Assembly: GCA_041740995.1 (NCBI GenBank) | Contig: JBGSKY010000284.1 | Span: 1 to 22,266 of the forward strand | Length of the DNA stretch: 22,266 nucleotides | Source of the DNA: JBGSKY01 sp041740995 | GTDB lineage: Bacteria > Planctomycetota > Planctomycetia > Pirellulales > Pirellulaceae | Direction: 5' to 3' | Shown here: piece by piece, positions 6,125-13,861 of the stretch | Numbering within the stretch: position 1 is the stretch's first letter | Layout of the letters: every line of letters starts with the position of its first letter | The notes under the pieces: generated by a model | Database searches by the model: none | Seen by the model: the letters and a program-made list of their open reading frames with translations, nothing else | What the model was told of the DNA's origin: nothing | Position numbers and translations under genes: made by a program

Positions 6125-8524
6125 TTATCTTGGTCTTGTAGTCACAGTAAAACTGGTTGTAGCCCATTCATCGTTTCGAAATTGCTGTTCAATCGCGGTC
6201 GTTGCAACGTTCAAGATTGTCGCACTTTGTACGGTCGAACGCTCGGGGCTAGAGGCATTTCTTTGGACCGGTGTAAATCCTTTGGACCGCGAACGCCCCA
6301 GCACTAAAAGTCCAGTTTCGCGAAGCGTTTGAGGCGCAGCGCCTTTGATATCCAACGGTCGGGAAGTGACTATTGCCTTGAGCAATGTCGGACCATGCGG
6401 TGGAGTCGTTGCAAATTCAAAGGGCATATCGGCGGTTGGGACACTAACTATCTGATTAGCTGTCAGCTCCAAAGTGGGGTGCCACGCGTTTGGGACTAAG
6501 AGCGTCACTTGCCCTTCTGAGTCAACGGACAATAAAGTCAGAAAACTATCTTCAGTTGCGCGAACGCGGACGACAAGCTTCTCGCCCTCGATATAGTTTC
6601 GCTGTTGGTCTTCGGTCCACATATCCACTCTCAAGTGACCGTCTCGATTTTCCGCGTCGATCAAATCGATCCCCGTTTGCCCTACGCCAGGAGCCGTAAT
6701 GGACTCAACAGCCTCGTTTCTTGCGAACGTTGTTACTTTGTTGCCAAAATAGGGGATGGGCAATTCGATTGATTGCTCTACCGAACCGATGCCGGCCAAT
6801 CGGACCACTCGTGCGAATCGGCTGAGCCAGTTTTGACGTTTGAGAACGCCTGACTGAGCGTCGCTAAGAACTTGACGTGTTTCGGATTCGCGATTAAGCC
6901 GCTCGACTAAATCGTCTGAGGCCAAACCCAGCTCCGTTGCAACTGAATCGACATTCAGATCGTTCTTAAAATAGTCAAACAGTGTTCGTGCCGGTTCAGT
7001 GGCACCATTTTGCGGAATCCCAGTACGTTCCAACGCCGTCAAAAAGTTTTTACGATCAACTTCGACGAGCTTTCGAAAGACCTCGTTTGGAGGATACAAT
7101 TCTAACGCAAGCTCTTGCTCTTGAGCGGTAAAGCGAACGGTGTTGTCTTCAACCGAAGCTCTAACGACATCAAGATTCTCGAAGCGAGGTGAGTATTGCT
7201 CTGGCTTCATTCCTTGGTAGTGACAACTTAAGCAGCTTACGCCGTTGATAATAACACTTCCAGGCATCGTTCGGTCTTGAACAATTGCTTGCGGAGCGAT
7301 ATCCAATCGTCGGCCAGTACCATCGACGAGCATGTAAGCTTGATATCCATTTGGCAACGAATAAATAATTTCGCCGCCATCATGACGGAACGCATGTCTT
7401 GTGGAGAATGCACCGACTGGCCCCAGTGGAAAATCGCGAAAATTTTGCTCGTCAGTATTCGACGCAAAATCGTAGCTGATGTGAAAAACACCACTTCGTG
7501 AAACCATCGGGATGCGTTCCAAAAGTCGATTGTTGACCGAGACCTTCGACTCGACCATCCCGGAACGTTGAGCGGTCCTGTCTCGGATTGCACCAAGTCG
7601 ATCTATTTGCAACTTCGCTTCCAAGGCCTGAAGCGTATCAGGAATATCAAGCAACTCGTGATACAACGGCGGCTGTAGCGTTGTAAAGACAAACCAGTCG
7701 GCACGCAAAATTGGTTGTTGAGTGGTCGTGGCTGTTGAAATAAAGCGTTCGGAACCACTTTGTGGCGACATCCCAAACGGGTAATGTTTGGCGAGCAAGT
7801 CCCATTTGCCTTTGGTCCAGTTTAATTGTCGCAAATCAAAACGAAAGATCGTCCGTTCTGGATCGACGGCAACAATTCGCTGTGGAGCGTCTGAAGTATC
7901 CAGGCCGATTCCGTCAGCAGATTGCGACAACGAGTTAAGCGTTTTCACAATCGCCGCTCGGAAGACATCCAGTTGCGTCGGAGACACTGACCGGTCATTA
8001 AAAGCATTGGTCAGCGTTAAGTAGCGAGCATTTTCAAGCTCCGCTCCGTTCAACTGTTGAAGGTCTTTTGCGACCGCATCATTTATCGATTGGAAGCTGA
8101 AAAACTTCCTCGCCTCAACACTAACCGATTTGCCGTAATCTGTACTTGGCCCGCCGCGTTGCACCCATTTCAGAAGCGTTTCTTTTTCGATTTCATCCAA
8201 TGGTCCATCCCATTTAATCGAGTTGTATTGCGGCTTGGGCATTCGTGGTTTTGTACCCAGCACCAAATCATTGACATATTCCTCATCTGCGGCGTCGAGA
8301 TAAGAAATGGCCAATACATCTAGATTAAGCAAATCATCAACCCCAGAGGCAGCGTCTGCATCCAGATCATCATGACAACGAGCGCATTTCGCTTGAATTA
8401 TTGCGGCGACTTTTTGGTCTAGATTATCCCCCAGATTTTGAGAAGTAGCGTCAACTGCAAAAACATGCTGACCACAAAGAATTGCCCCGATGGCCAACAT
8501 CGAAACTTGTAACGGCTTCATCAT
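6125..8524 (-). CDS. Exported two-CxxCH cytochrome c-like protein with C-terminal DUF4384
   Basis: I start this 799-residue protein at the ATG at 8524, because it gives a good signal peptide (MMKPLQVSMLAIGAILCG, cleavage after VFA). An ATG at 8569 would add 15 residues in front of that peptide and is less likely. Two haem-attachment motifs are present: CARCH (C47, C50, H51) in a small cytochrome c-like domain with RMPK and LLKWVQRGG landmarks of planctomycete cytochromes, and CLSCH (C431, C434, H435) after a segment with IIYSLPNGYQAYMLVDG. The C-terminal part (about 640-760) looks like DUF4384, a domain often found with caspase-like or kinase proteins (VRVRATEDSFLTLLSVDSEG, LLVPNAW). It could carry electrons or sense redox state or a ligand in the periplasm. 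It sits 16 bases before the caspase gene. Haem loading is predicted, not shown. Confidence 0.85.
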   Translation of the reverse strand: MMKPLQVSMLAIGAILCGQHVFAVDATSQNLGDNLDQKVAAIIQAKCARCHDDLDADAASGVDDLLNLDVLAISYLDAADEEYVNDLVLGTKPRMPKPQYNSIKWDGPLDEIEKETLLKWVQRGGPSTDYGKSVSVEARKFFSFQSINDAVAKDLQQLNGAELENARYLTLTNAFNDRSVSPTQLDVFRAAIVKTLNSLSQSADGIGLDTSDAPQRIVAVDPERTIFRFDLRQLNWTKGKWDLLAKHYPFGMSPQSGSERFISTATTTQQPILRADWFVFTTLQPPLYHELLDIPDTLQALEAKLQIDRLGAIRDRTAQRSGMVESKVSVNNRLLERIPMVSRSGVFHISYDFASNTDEQNFRDFPLGPVGAFSTRHAFRHDGGEIIYSLPNGYQAYMLVDGTGRRLDIAPQAIVQDRTMPGSVIINGVSCLSCHYQGMKPEQYSPRFENLDVVRASVEDNTVRFTAQEQELALELYPPNEVFRKLVEVDRKNFLTALERTGIPQNGATEPARTLFDYFKNDLNVDSVATELGLASDDLVERLNRESETRQVLSDAQSGVLKRQNWLSRFARVVRLAGIGSVEQSIELPIPYFGNKVTTFARNEAVESITAPGVGQTGIDLIDAENRDGHLRVDMWTEDQQRNYIEGEKLVVRVRATEDSFLTLLSVDSEGQVTLLVPNAWHPTLELTANQIVSVPTADMPFEFATTPPHGPTLLKAIVTSRPLDIKGAAPQTLRETGLLVLGRSRSKGFTPVQRNASSPERSTVQSATILNVATTAIEQQFRNDEWATTSFTVTTRPR

Positions 8525-8597
8525 GTCCAAACCCAACTCCAAAGCTCTTTGACAGGTCCACGCAATCATCCGTCTTTCAAATCATCCGCTCGACAAT

Positions 8598-9167
8598 TTA
8601 CTGAGATGATTTTGCTGAATCGATCACTTGTTTCATTTCAAGTCGCGAACCGTGTAAGTACGCACAGTACATCCAAATATCTCCCGGGCTCACTTCGGAA
8701 AACGTGCCGCGCGCATTAACGTAAACGACCTTGAAATCCTTTGATGTACTGTAGCCACTCAAGCGCAGCAGGTCACTGTTGCTAGCAACTGCCTTGATCA
8801 CTGCCGGCGCCATAGGGCTGTCCGAACGCGCGACTTCGGTCCACATACTCAGCCCCAAGACTGTCTTTTGATCGTAAGTACCTAAGACTTCCAACCCCAT
8901 AACAATTTTGGATATCTCGCCTTCTTGTTCCCAAACGATGGTCGCAAATTTTTTGCCAGCATCATCCTCGTTGACCTTGTAAAACAAACCGTCAACCTGT
9001 TTCAACACACTTTCCAGTTTCGCAAATGCAGCCGCGACCGGATCTGCCGACTGGCCGCTGGACTCTTGAGCGATTCCAAACATTGAGTGTCCACTAACGG
9101 CGACAACCAAAACAGCAAATGCTAAAAATCCAAATCGAAATAGTCGTTTGTTCAAGATGCAAATCAT
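8598..9167 (-). CDS. Secreted protein of unknown family, 189 residues
   Basis: I do not recognise this family. An N-terminal signal peptide is clear (basic NKRLFRFG, then FLAFAVLVVAVSG, likely cleavage near FGIAQ at about 30-34). The mature part of about 155 residues alternates short helices and strands (LFYKVNEDDAGKKFATIVW, LRLSGYSTSKDFKVVYVNA) and ends with a conserved-looking WMYCAYLHGSRLEMKQVID. The domain size and the strand pattern recall small periplasmic YbjN-like sensory folds, but that is only a loose resemblance. AAGG about 9-12 bases before the ATG serves as RBS. It lies between the M48 protease (113-base gap) and the DUF4384 protein gene (73-base gap) and is very likely part of the same transcript, so it may be a partner or substrate of the exported proteases. 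Confidence 0.75.
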   Translation of the reverse strand: MICILNKRLFRFGFLAFAVLVVAVSGHSMFGIAQESSGQSADPVAAAFAKLESVLKQVDGLFYKVNEDDAGKKFATIVWEQEGEISKIVMGLEVLGTYDQKTVLGLSMWTEVARSDSPMAPAVIKAVASNSDLLRLSGYSTSKDFKVVYVNARGTFSEVSPGDIWMYCAYLHGSRLEMKQVIDSAKSSQ

Positions 9168-9280
9168 AGTAAAACCTTACCTTTTCATATTAGGGAAATT
9201 TGTGATTAACCATCGGTTATGGTCGATTGACATTGAAGAAAACCCATCCAGTAATTTGTTAATCGGTAATGTGCATGCAA

Positions 9281-11218
9281 CTATCGGCTTTCGATAGGAA
9301 CGTTGACAATCACGAGCTCTTTGACTTTTTGTTGATCATACTGCACCGCGATTCCAACTTGTCGATAGAACTGGTACGCGTTATTTGGATTGACGATGCT
9401 CACCAACTCCACGCTCCATTCATCGCCAAGAGCTGCTTCTAAGTCTGCGCGGTCCATGCCGACCGAAAGCAAGACGGTCTCACCGCCCAATCCAGTCCTA
9501 ATGAGCTTGATTTTTGGCGAAGCTTCTGAACTTAAGAAAATCGCAAGCACCTCGCGACTACTCAAAATAGTAACGCCATGATCGTTGTACATTGAACGCT
9601 TGATATTTGTCCCAGCGATCACTGGTACGACTGTGTCCGCTTCGCCAATTTCTTCTTTGATTTGATTTTCGACTTGACCAAGTCCAATGATCTTCCCTTC
9701 AGAAAACTCAATACTGGTAACCGGTCGCCAATCCTCAATGGAGGGCTTCGCAAATTCAGATATCGCTTTGGGCGTTTGACTAAGCTTTGAGGCGAGATCC
9801 TTGTATTCCGAATAGGCAACAGGCCACCATGAACTGGCTCGATTCATCGTTTGCAAGTAGGTCTCAAACAGTTTTAGGGCAGAACTTCGGTCCGCTGGGA
9901 TATTGGAGACCGCCAAACTTCTCGCTTGGGTATACTGCATCGCTGCTTCCAGCATTTCAAGTTCGGATTTGTCCTTGGAAATTTTATTGCCAGCAAGGCG
10001 TAGCTCTGCCAGGATCTGCTTTTGCGACTGCTCATCGATTCCGCGACCAGCTCCGGCATTAATTCTTATCGACGCCCTGACCAACGGATCGATTGTGCTG
10101 GCGACGTTGGGATTGTTTAGTGCAGTAAGTACTTGCTCGAAATACTTTTCAGCTTCACCGAAATCCTTACCGGACGGACGAATTAAATAAGCTACCGCCA
10201 AATTCGCTTTAACAAGCAATAAATCATCGGTTGCCCCGGATCGCGAATGAATTCGCAAAGCATCGCGAAGGGCTCCAACAGCATCCAGCCATAAATCTTC
10301 ATCCATCCCGCGTTGGATGTTCGGCGTGAGCGACTCAGGACGATGATAAAATCCTCCAACGACTAGATGTCCGATATCAAACGAGCGAAGGTCGCGTTCG
10401 TCCAACGCATCACAATATTGCATCAATAGTGCATATCCCAAATTCGCCGAGGCTTCCCAGCAATCAGGAAACTCGGCTGCTACCTTCTGAAAACATGCTT
10501 CCGCATGTTCGTAGTTTTCAGCCTTAAGAAAGAAGACGCCATTTTGGAACGCCATCATCGAATGCCAGAGTTTCGCTTGCGTATCGCTGTTCTGTAAGTA
10601 GGCAATGCGCACATCCCAGGACGGATGCGTCGACTTCAAGCCTTCGAAGGCGCAGTAATACGATCCCGCTTCTGGTGATTGCATACCTCTCAGATTTTTT
10701 TGAACTCCAGCATATGAAAAACCCGACTTCATTGCCAATTGCATACCGAACAAGTCGGCTTCCAACTCTTGCTCGCGATCAGACGCGACGATTGTAAGTT
10801 TCGCTTGACCGAAAACCTCTTGGGCCTTGAGTCGGCGTTTTGAATCGTAGTGAACGAGATGCCCAATTTCATGGCCAATAGTAAACGCTAAAACATCTGG
10901 ATCGTTCCCCGAGATGAATTCGATCAGGCCGCGAGTTACTTCGATCGTCGGAATTGTTTGGCCGTCGGAATCTACCGGCACAGCGTATGCGTTGATGATA
11001 TCTTGATCCAGCACGTTGATAGTCGGTGGCCAAACTTCCCATCCGTCCGGTTTGTCGACGTTAACGATCAATTGCTGAAAAACCTTTTGGACTAGTTCAG
11101 CTTGTGCGGGCGTTACTTCAGCTAAAACAGGCGAGGAAGAAAAAAGCATCGCCATTCCGCATCCAATTGCCAGTCGTAAGAAATGCATTCGTGAGAAATG
11201 AGAGTACACACCGTTCAT
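9281..11218 (-). CDS. Secreted M48-family zinc metalloprotease with TPR-like region
   Basis: The ATG at 11218 is chosen over a TTG two codons earlier because GGAAAG lies 8 bases before it; this gives 645 residues. A signal peptide (LRLAIGCGMAMLFSSSPVLA) is followed by the M48 peptidase domain: HEIGH at 116-120 supplies two zinc ligands and the catalytic Glu, and ELEAD at 151-155 supplies the third ligand. Helical repeats from about 220 to 460 resemble TPRs (NYEHAEACFQKVAAEFPDCW). The last 140 residues form an unassigned domain that begins near SIEFSEGKIIGLGQ. The closest well-known plan is the periplasmic BepA-type M48-TPR protease, which handles misfolded outer-membrane proteins, but this one has the additional C-terminal domain. 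It is second in the cluster, 47 bases after the preceding gene. Peptidase assignment is firm; the substrate is unknown. Confidence 0.9.
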   Translation of the reverse strand: MNGVYSHFSRMHFLRLAIGCGMAMLFSSSPVLAEVTPAQAELVQKVFQQLIVNVDKPDGWEVWPPTINVLDQDIINAYAVPVDSDGQTIPTIEVTRGLIEFISGNDPDVLAFTIGHEIGHLVHYDSKRRLKAQEVFGQAKLTIVASDREQELEADLFGMQLAMKSGFSYAGVQKNLRGMQSPEAGSYYCAFEGLKSTHPSWDVRIAYLQNSDTQAKLWHSMMAFQNGVFFLKAENYEHAEACFQKVAAEFPDCWEASANLGYALLMQYCDALDERDLRSFDIGHLVVGGFYHRPESLTPNIQRGMDEDLWLDAVGALRDALRIHSRSGATDDLLLVKANLAVAYLIRPSGKDFGEAEKYFEQVLTALNNPNVASTIDPLVRASIRINAGAGRGIDEQSQKQILAELRLAGNKISKDKSELEMLEAAMQYTQARSLAVSNIPADRSSALKLFETYLQTMNRASSWWPVAYSEYKDLASKLSQTPKAISEFAKPSIEDWRPVTSIEFSEGKIIGLGQVENQIKEEIGEADTVVPVIAGTNIKRSMYNDHGVTILSSREVLAIFLSSEASPKIKLIRTGLGGETVLLSVGMDRADLEAALGDEWSVELVSIVNPNNAYQFYRQVGIAVQYDQQKVKELVIVNVPIESR

Positions 11219-11265
11219 CGTCAAATCTTTCCACTGCGTAAATTGAGATTGGTTCGGCTTGTTAA

Positions 11266-11778
11266 CTATTGAAACAAGCTTTTGTACGACGGTCCTTGGA
11301 CAGTCGCATGTTGACGATGATCAGTTGATCGCATCTTCGCATTTAGCTTGACGGAAGGCGATTGATCGGCAATCGAACCTAGCGATGCGATTCTTGAATT
11401 TTGCAGTTCAGCCGCATTGGAAACTGCGAGGTAAGTTTTGCCGTTTGTTGGCGATTTGTTCAACGCATGCGAACGTGACGTCATCAGCTTTCCAGCGAGC
11501 GCCGCGTCTTGCCGAACCGATTGTGCTTCTGGCATTGCTTTTGAGTATTCAGCTAACATTTGCCGACCGGGCAAGACACGTACCGATTGCCGGTCGCCAG
11601 AATTTGCGATATCCGAATTCTTTAAACCGCTGTCGTCGACAGTTGGTCGACTCCCCGATTGCTCGACAGAGAGAATCTCTGCGTCGGGCGCGGCGGTAAC
11701 ATTCCATGCGGCGAGCCCTAAGACGAGCATAGAGTACCCAAAGAGTTGGATCATTTTCGGCAGCTTCATTTTACTCAT
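11266..11778 (-). CDS. Secreted low-complexity protein of unknown function, 170 residues
   Basis: I do not recognise this protein. It opens with a signal peptide (MSKMKLPKMIQLFGYSMLVLG..., cleavage near NVTAA at about 29). The remaining 140 residues are Ser-, Ala-, Asn- and Gln-rich, lack Cys and Trp, and have no clear hydrophobic core, so they may be largely disordered. A run of small basic and polar stretches ends in HATVQGPSYKSLFQ. The start has a strong RBS (AAGGA about 8 bases before the ATG). It is the first gene behind the predicted promoter at 11868-11896, and its stop is 47 bases from the M48 protease start. A secreted disordered protein in front of two proteases could be a substrate, propeptide-like inhibitor or matrix component; that is inference from position only. 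Confidence 0.7.
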   Translation of the reverse strand: MSKMKLPKMIQLFGYSMLVLGLAAWNVTAAPDAEILSVEQSGSRPTVDDSGLKNSDIANSGDRQSVRVLPGRQMLAEYSKAMPEAQSVRQDAALAGKLMTSRSHALNKSPTNGKTYLAVSNAAELQNSRIASLGSIADQSPSVKLNAKMRSTDHRQHATVQGPSYKSLFQ

Positions 11779-11867
11779 CCCATTTTCCTTATTCGTTGAA
11801 AAACGATAGTTGTCCGCGACGCTCGATCGATACGCTTAATTTTGGAATCAAAAATGGCAGCATCGCG

Positions 11868-11896
11868 ATTGTATGGCAAACGATGCCCCATCGCAA
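11868..11896 (-). promoter_or_regulatory. Candidate sigma70-type promoter for the five-gene minus-strand cluster
   Basis: On the minus strand TTGCGA (11896-11891) and TACAAT (11873-11868) stand 17 bases apart, the ideal spacing. The -10 box differs from consensus at one position. Transcription would begin near 11861, giving an 80-base leader before the 170-residue secreted protein. Planctomycete promoters are poorly characterised, so this is moderate evidence. Confidence 0.4.
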
Positions 11897-11951
11897 ACTT
11901 TTGTCTTCTCTCAAGACGCCGAGCGAGTCGTTTTGTTAAAACAATTGCAAC

Positions 11952-11977
11952 GACTTTCAAAGTTTGTCTTGAAAGTC
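11952..11977. repeat. 9-bp inverted repeat upstream of the cluster promoter
   Basis: GACTTTCAA (11952-11960) and TTGAAAGTC (11969-11977) are exact reverse complements with an 8-base spacer. They end about 55 bases upstream of the -35 box of the predicted promoter on the minus strand, a typical place for an activator site. Confidence 0.45.
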
Positions 11978-12175
11978 TCTTGAGCAATCGAATGAGGAGA
12001 CAGCCCAAAGTGAACTACGAAGTCGCTTGCTTTTCGAAGCGAATTAAACGGAAAATCTACGCAGAGATCACCAACTTAAGCTTGGCCTTCAGCACATCTA
12101 TTCAGGGCTATTAATAAAAGACGTTGGCCCGTTTAAATCAGAAGTTAGCGCAGTTCACCAACTCCTCCCCCTTAT

Positions 12176-12535
12176 TTAGTTCGTCATTCTGTTTGCTGTG
12201 AGGCTGAAAAAAATGACGATGATTATCAATGTCCAAAACACAGTAAAGATTCCGCCGCAACCAATCCCAATGTATGCGTGAACGCTGCCTTTGATTGCAG
12301 GGTTTCGCTTTCGGTCTCGAAGGCCCAAGACTCCCAAGACGAATGCCGCGATTCCTAATGGCAGTCCAATTAACGGCAGTCCGCTCAAGATTCCCAAGTA
12401 GTAAGCGATTAGTGCTTTCGGATTCTTGTACGGAATAATGCCTCCAGTGTTGTCCCCTTGCACTGGTCCTGGTGGTTGCTGACGGGAAAATGGTTCGGAT
12501 TGGTCGCTCGGTTCATAGGGATTATGAGTTGGCAT
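12176..12535 (-). CDS. Small DUF4190-like membrane protein
   Basis: This 119-residue protein has a proline- and glutamine-rich cytoplasmic head (NPYEPSDQSEPFSRQQPPGP) followed by two membrane helices, about 42-70 (ALIAYYLGILSGLPLIGLPL...) and about 88-112 (GCGGIFTVFWTLIIIVIFF). A charged LRDRKRNPAIKG loop lies between them, as in DUF4190 proteins. Family function is unknown. It follows the ilvE-like gene by 12 bases and is probably cotranscribed with it. The link is likely one of convenience, since nothing in the sequence suggests a role in amino-acid metabolism. Confidence 0.75.
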   Translation of the reverse strand: MPTHNPYEPSDQSEPFSRQQPPGPVQGDNTGGIIPYKNPKALIAYYLGILSGLPLIGLPLGIAAFVLGVLGLRDRKRNPAIKGSVHAYIGIGCGGIFTVFWTLIIIVIFFSLTANRMTN

Positions 12536-12547
12536 TCGTCGTCTCAG

Positions 12548-13405
12548 CTAGCTGCGAATCATTTTTCGAAAGGCCTCAGTTAATTGCAGCGTCACTGGAC
12601 CAACGACCCCACTCCCAATTGGTCGCGAATCGATGTCTACGACTGGAATCACTTCGGCAGCGCTGCCAGTTAGGAAGCACTCGTCTGCAGTATACAGATC
12701 GTGCCGGGTCAAAGTTGTTTCGGAAGTCGGTATTCCTGCTTGAACAGCTAAATCGAGCACCGCGTTACGGGTGATTCCTTCCAAGATCCCAGCGTCCTTC
12801 GGAGGAGTCATCAGATATCCGGTTTTTACAATGAAGATATTGTCGCCAGTACATTCAGCAACATCACCTTTATGGTTGAGCATAACCGCTTCGTCACAAC
12901 CAGCCCGCAAGCCTTCAATCTTGGCCAAAATGTTATTGAGATAATTCAGCGACTTGATTCGTGGACTCAGAGCCGCCGGGTGATTGCGAATCGTGCTGGC
13001 GGTGACGATCTTTAATCCCTTTTCATAGAGCTCCTTTGGGTAAAGCGAGATTGAATCGGCAATCACGATAATCTGCGGGTCGCTGGTCCGATTCGGATCG
13101 AGCCCTAATGCACCGGCCCCTCTCGTGACAACTAAGCGAATATATGCATCACTAAGGTTGTTGACTTTCAACGTTTCGTTGACTGCGTTCGCCATTTCGT
13201 CGGGCGACATTGGAATCTTCAACATTATTGCCCGAGCGGACTCATACAGTCGGACCAGATGCTCGTGCAGTCGAAATACTTTTCCACTGTAACTGCGAAG
13301 CCCCTCAAACACGCCGTCGCCATAGAGCAAGCCGTGATCGTAGACACTGATCTTGGCTTCGGATTTAGGATAAAACTTTCCGTTGATATAGATTTGCAAT
13401 TCCAT
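12548..13405 (-). CDS. ilvE: Class IV aminotransferase, probable branched-chain amino acid aminotransferase
   Basis: The 285-residue length and the motifs fit the short archaeal/Bacillus-like IlvE branch of PLP fold type IV enzymes. The catalytic Lys is K151 in PRIKSLNYLNNILAK, and E184 in AECTGDNIF is placed to bind the pyridine nitrogen. The N-terminal YDHGLLYGDGVFEGLR and the glycine-rich GILEGITRNAVLDLA phosphate-binding segment are complete. The enzyme interconverts leucine, isoleucine and valine with their 2-keto acids using 2-oxoglutarate/glutamate, in the cytoplasm. D-amino acid aminotransferase and aminodeoxychorismate lyase share the fold; the GDGVFEGLR and SLNYLNN pattern favours IlvE. 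It is divergent from yidC and shares the 13406-13861 intergenic region with it. The RBS before the ATG is weak. Confidence 0.88.
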   Translation of the reverse strand: MELQIYINGKFYPKSEAKISVYDHGLLYGDGVFEGLRSYSGKVFRLHEHLVRLYESARAIMLKIPMSPDEMANAVNETLKVNNLSDAYIRLVVTRGAGALGLDPNRTSDPQIIVIADSISLYPKELYEKGLKIVTASTIRNHPAALSPRIKSLNYLNNILAKIEGLRAGCDEAVMLNHKGDVAECTGDNIFIVKTGYLMTPPKDAGILEGITRNAVLDLAVQAGIPTSETTLTRHDLYTADECFLTGSAAEVIPVVDIDSRPIGSGVVGPVTLQLTEAFRKMIRS

Positions 13406-13462
13406 GGAGCATTGGTTTCAAAGAAGGCTAATGAAGCAAACTAGTCGCGAGCTATTGGAGCG

Positions 13463-13485
13463 AATGAACCGCTCGCAAGTTCATT
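13463..13485. repeat. 7-bp inverted repeat upstream of ilvE
   Basis: AATGAAC (13463-13469) and GTTCATT (13479-13485) are exact reverse complements with a 9-base spacer, about 60 bases upstream of the ilvE start codon. The layout fits a dimeric regulator site. Confidence 0.35.
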
Positions 13486-13661
13486 TTGATGCACCGGTTT
13501 CGCTCATTAAAGCTTTTGGTTGGTGGTTTAGATAAGGTATTGTCATCGCGTCGATTTTAAAAGCCGCAAGGAGCGAGAATCAGATCCCAATTCCCAGGCT
13601 TCACAGATAACAGGAACGAATCAGTCGAGATTCGGAACACACCCAGCCCGCGTTGCAGACT

Positions 13662-13688
13662 CCGGACTCTCGAAGCGAGCAGGTCCGG
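13662..13688. repeat. Two-part hairpin in the ilvE-yidC intergenic region
   Basis: CCGGAC (13662-13667) pairs with GTCCGG (13683-13688), and inside it CTCG (13669-13672) pairs with CGAG (13676-13679) over a 3-base loop. A one-base and a three-base bulge separate the two helices. It could be a leader structure of yidC or part of a small RNA. Confidence 0.35.
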
Positions 13689-13861
13689 CAAGCGGTATTA
13701 GAGTTGTTCGGCATTGGAAACGCAGACTTTGGTGTTTAAGCGGCATGGTTCTTTGGTCTAGGCAATACTTCTTAATCAAAGCACAATAACGCCATCTTTT
13801 TTCTCGCGTGATTTTTCGGTTGCTGGTCGCGAGATATCGCGTTCCGTCCGGATTAAATGCT

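Larger units (their letters stand above)
11779..12175. other. Intergenic region upstream of the protease/caspase cluster
   Basis: About 400 bases without a convincing gene. It holds the 5' UTR and predicted promoter of the minus-strand cluster, a 9-bp inverted repeat at 11952-11977, and on its right the downstream flank of the DUF4190-like gene, where I see no clear terminator. An Arg-rich open frame on the minus strand (12008-11775) starts upstream of the predicted promoter and is considered spurious. Confidence 0.5.
13406..13861. other. Divergent intergenic region between ilvE and yidC
   Basis: About 450 bases without a convincing gene. Visible structure: a 7-bp inverted repeat at 13463-13485 close to the ilvE start; a two-part hairpin at 13662-13688; and TCTCGCG (13802-13808) matching CGCGAGA (13828-13834) just before the chosen yidC start. 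No tRNA, SRP RNA or tmRNA pattern could be made to fit, although AGGTCCGG at 13681-13688 recalls a fragment of SRP RNA. Confidence 0.45.

Noticed and set aside
8525..8569. Fifteen extra N-terminal residues for the DUF4384 protein, from the ATG at 8569
   Set aside because: They put a neutral, polar stretch in front of the signal peptide; the ATG pair at 8524/8521 gives a normal signal peptide.
11775..12008. Arg-rich open frame on the minus strand (77 residues) overlapping the start of the 170-residue gene by ATGA
   Set aside because: It needs a TTG start that lies upstream of the predicted cluster promoter, has no RBS, and its composition is that of a random basic frame.
11842..12114. Plus-strand open frame of 90 residues in the same intergenic region
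   Set aside because: No RBS, no domain, and it overlaps the predicted promoter and palindrome of the opposite strand.
13676..13700. AGGTCCGG stretch resembling SRP RNA domain IV
   Set aside because: The GGAA-type tetraloop and the conserved A-rich internal loop that follow in SRP RNA are missing.
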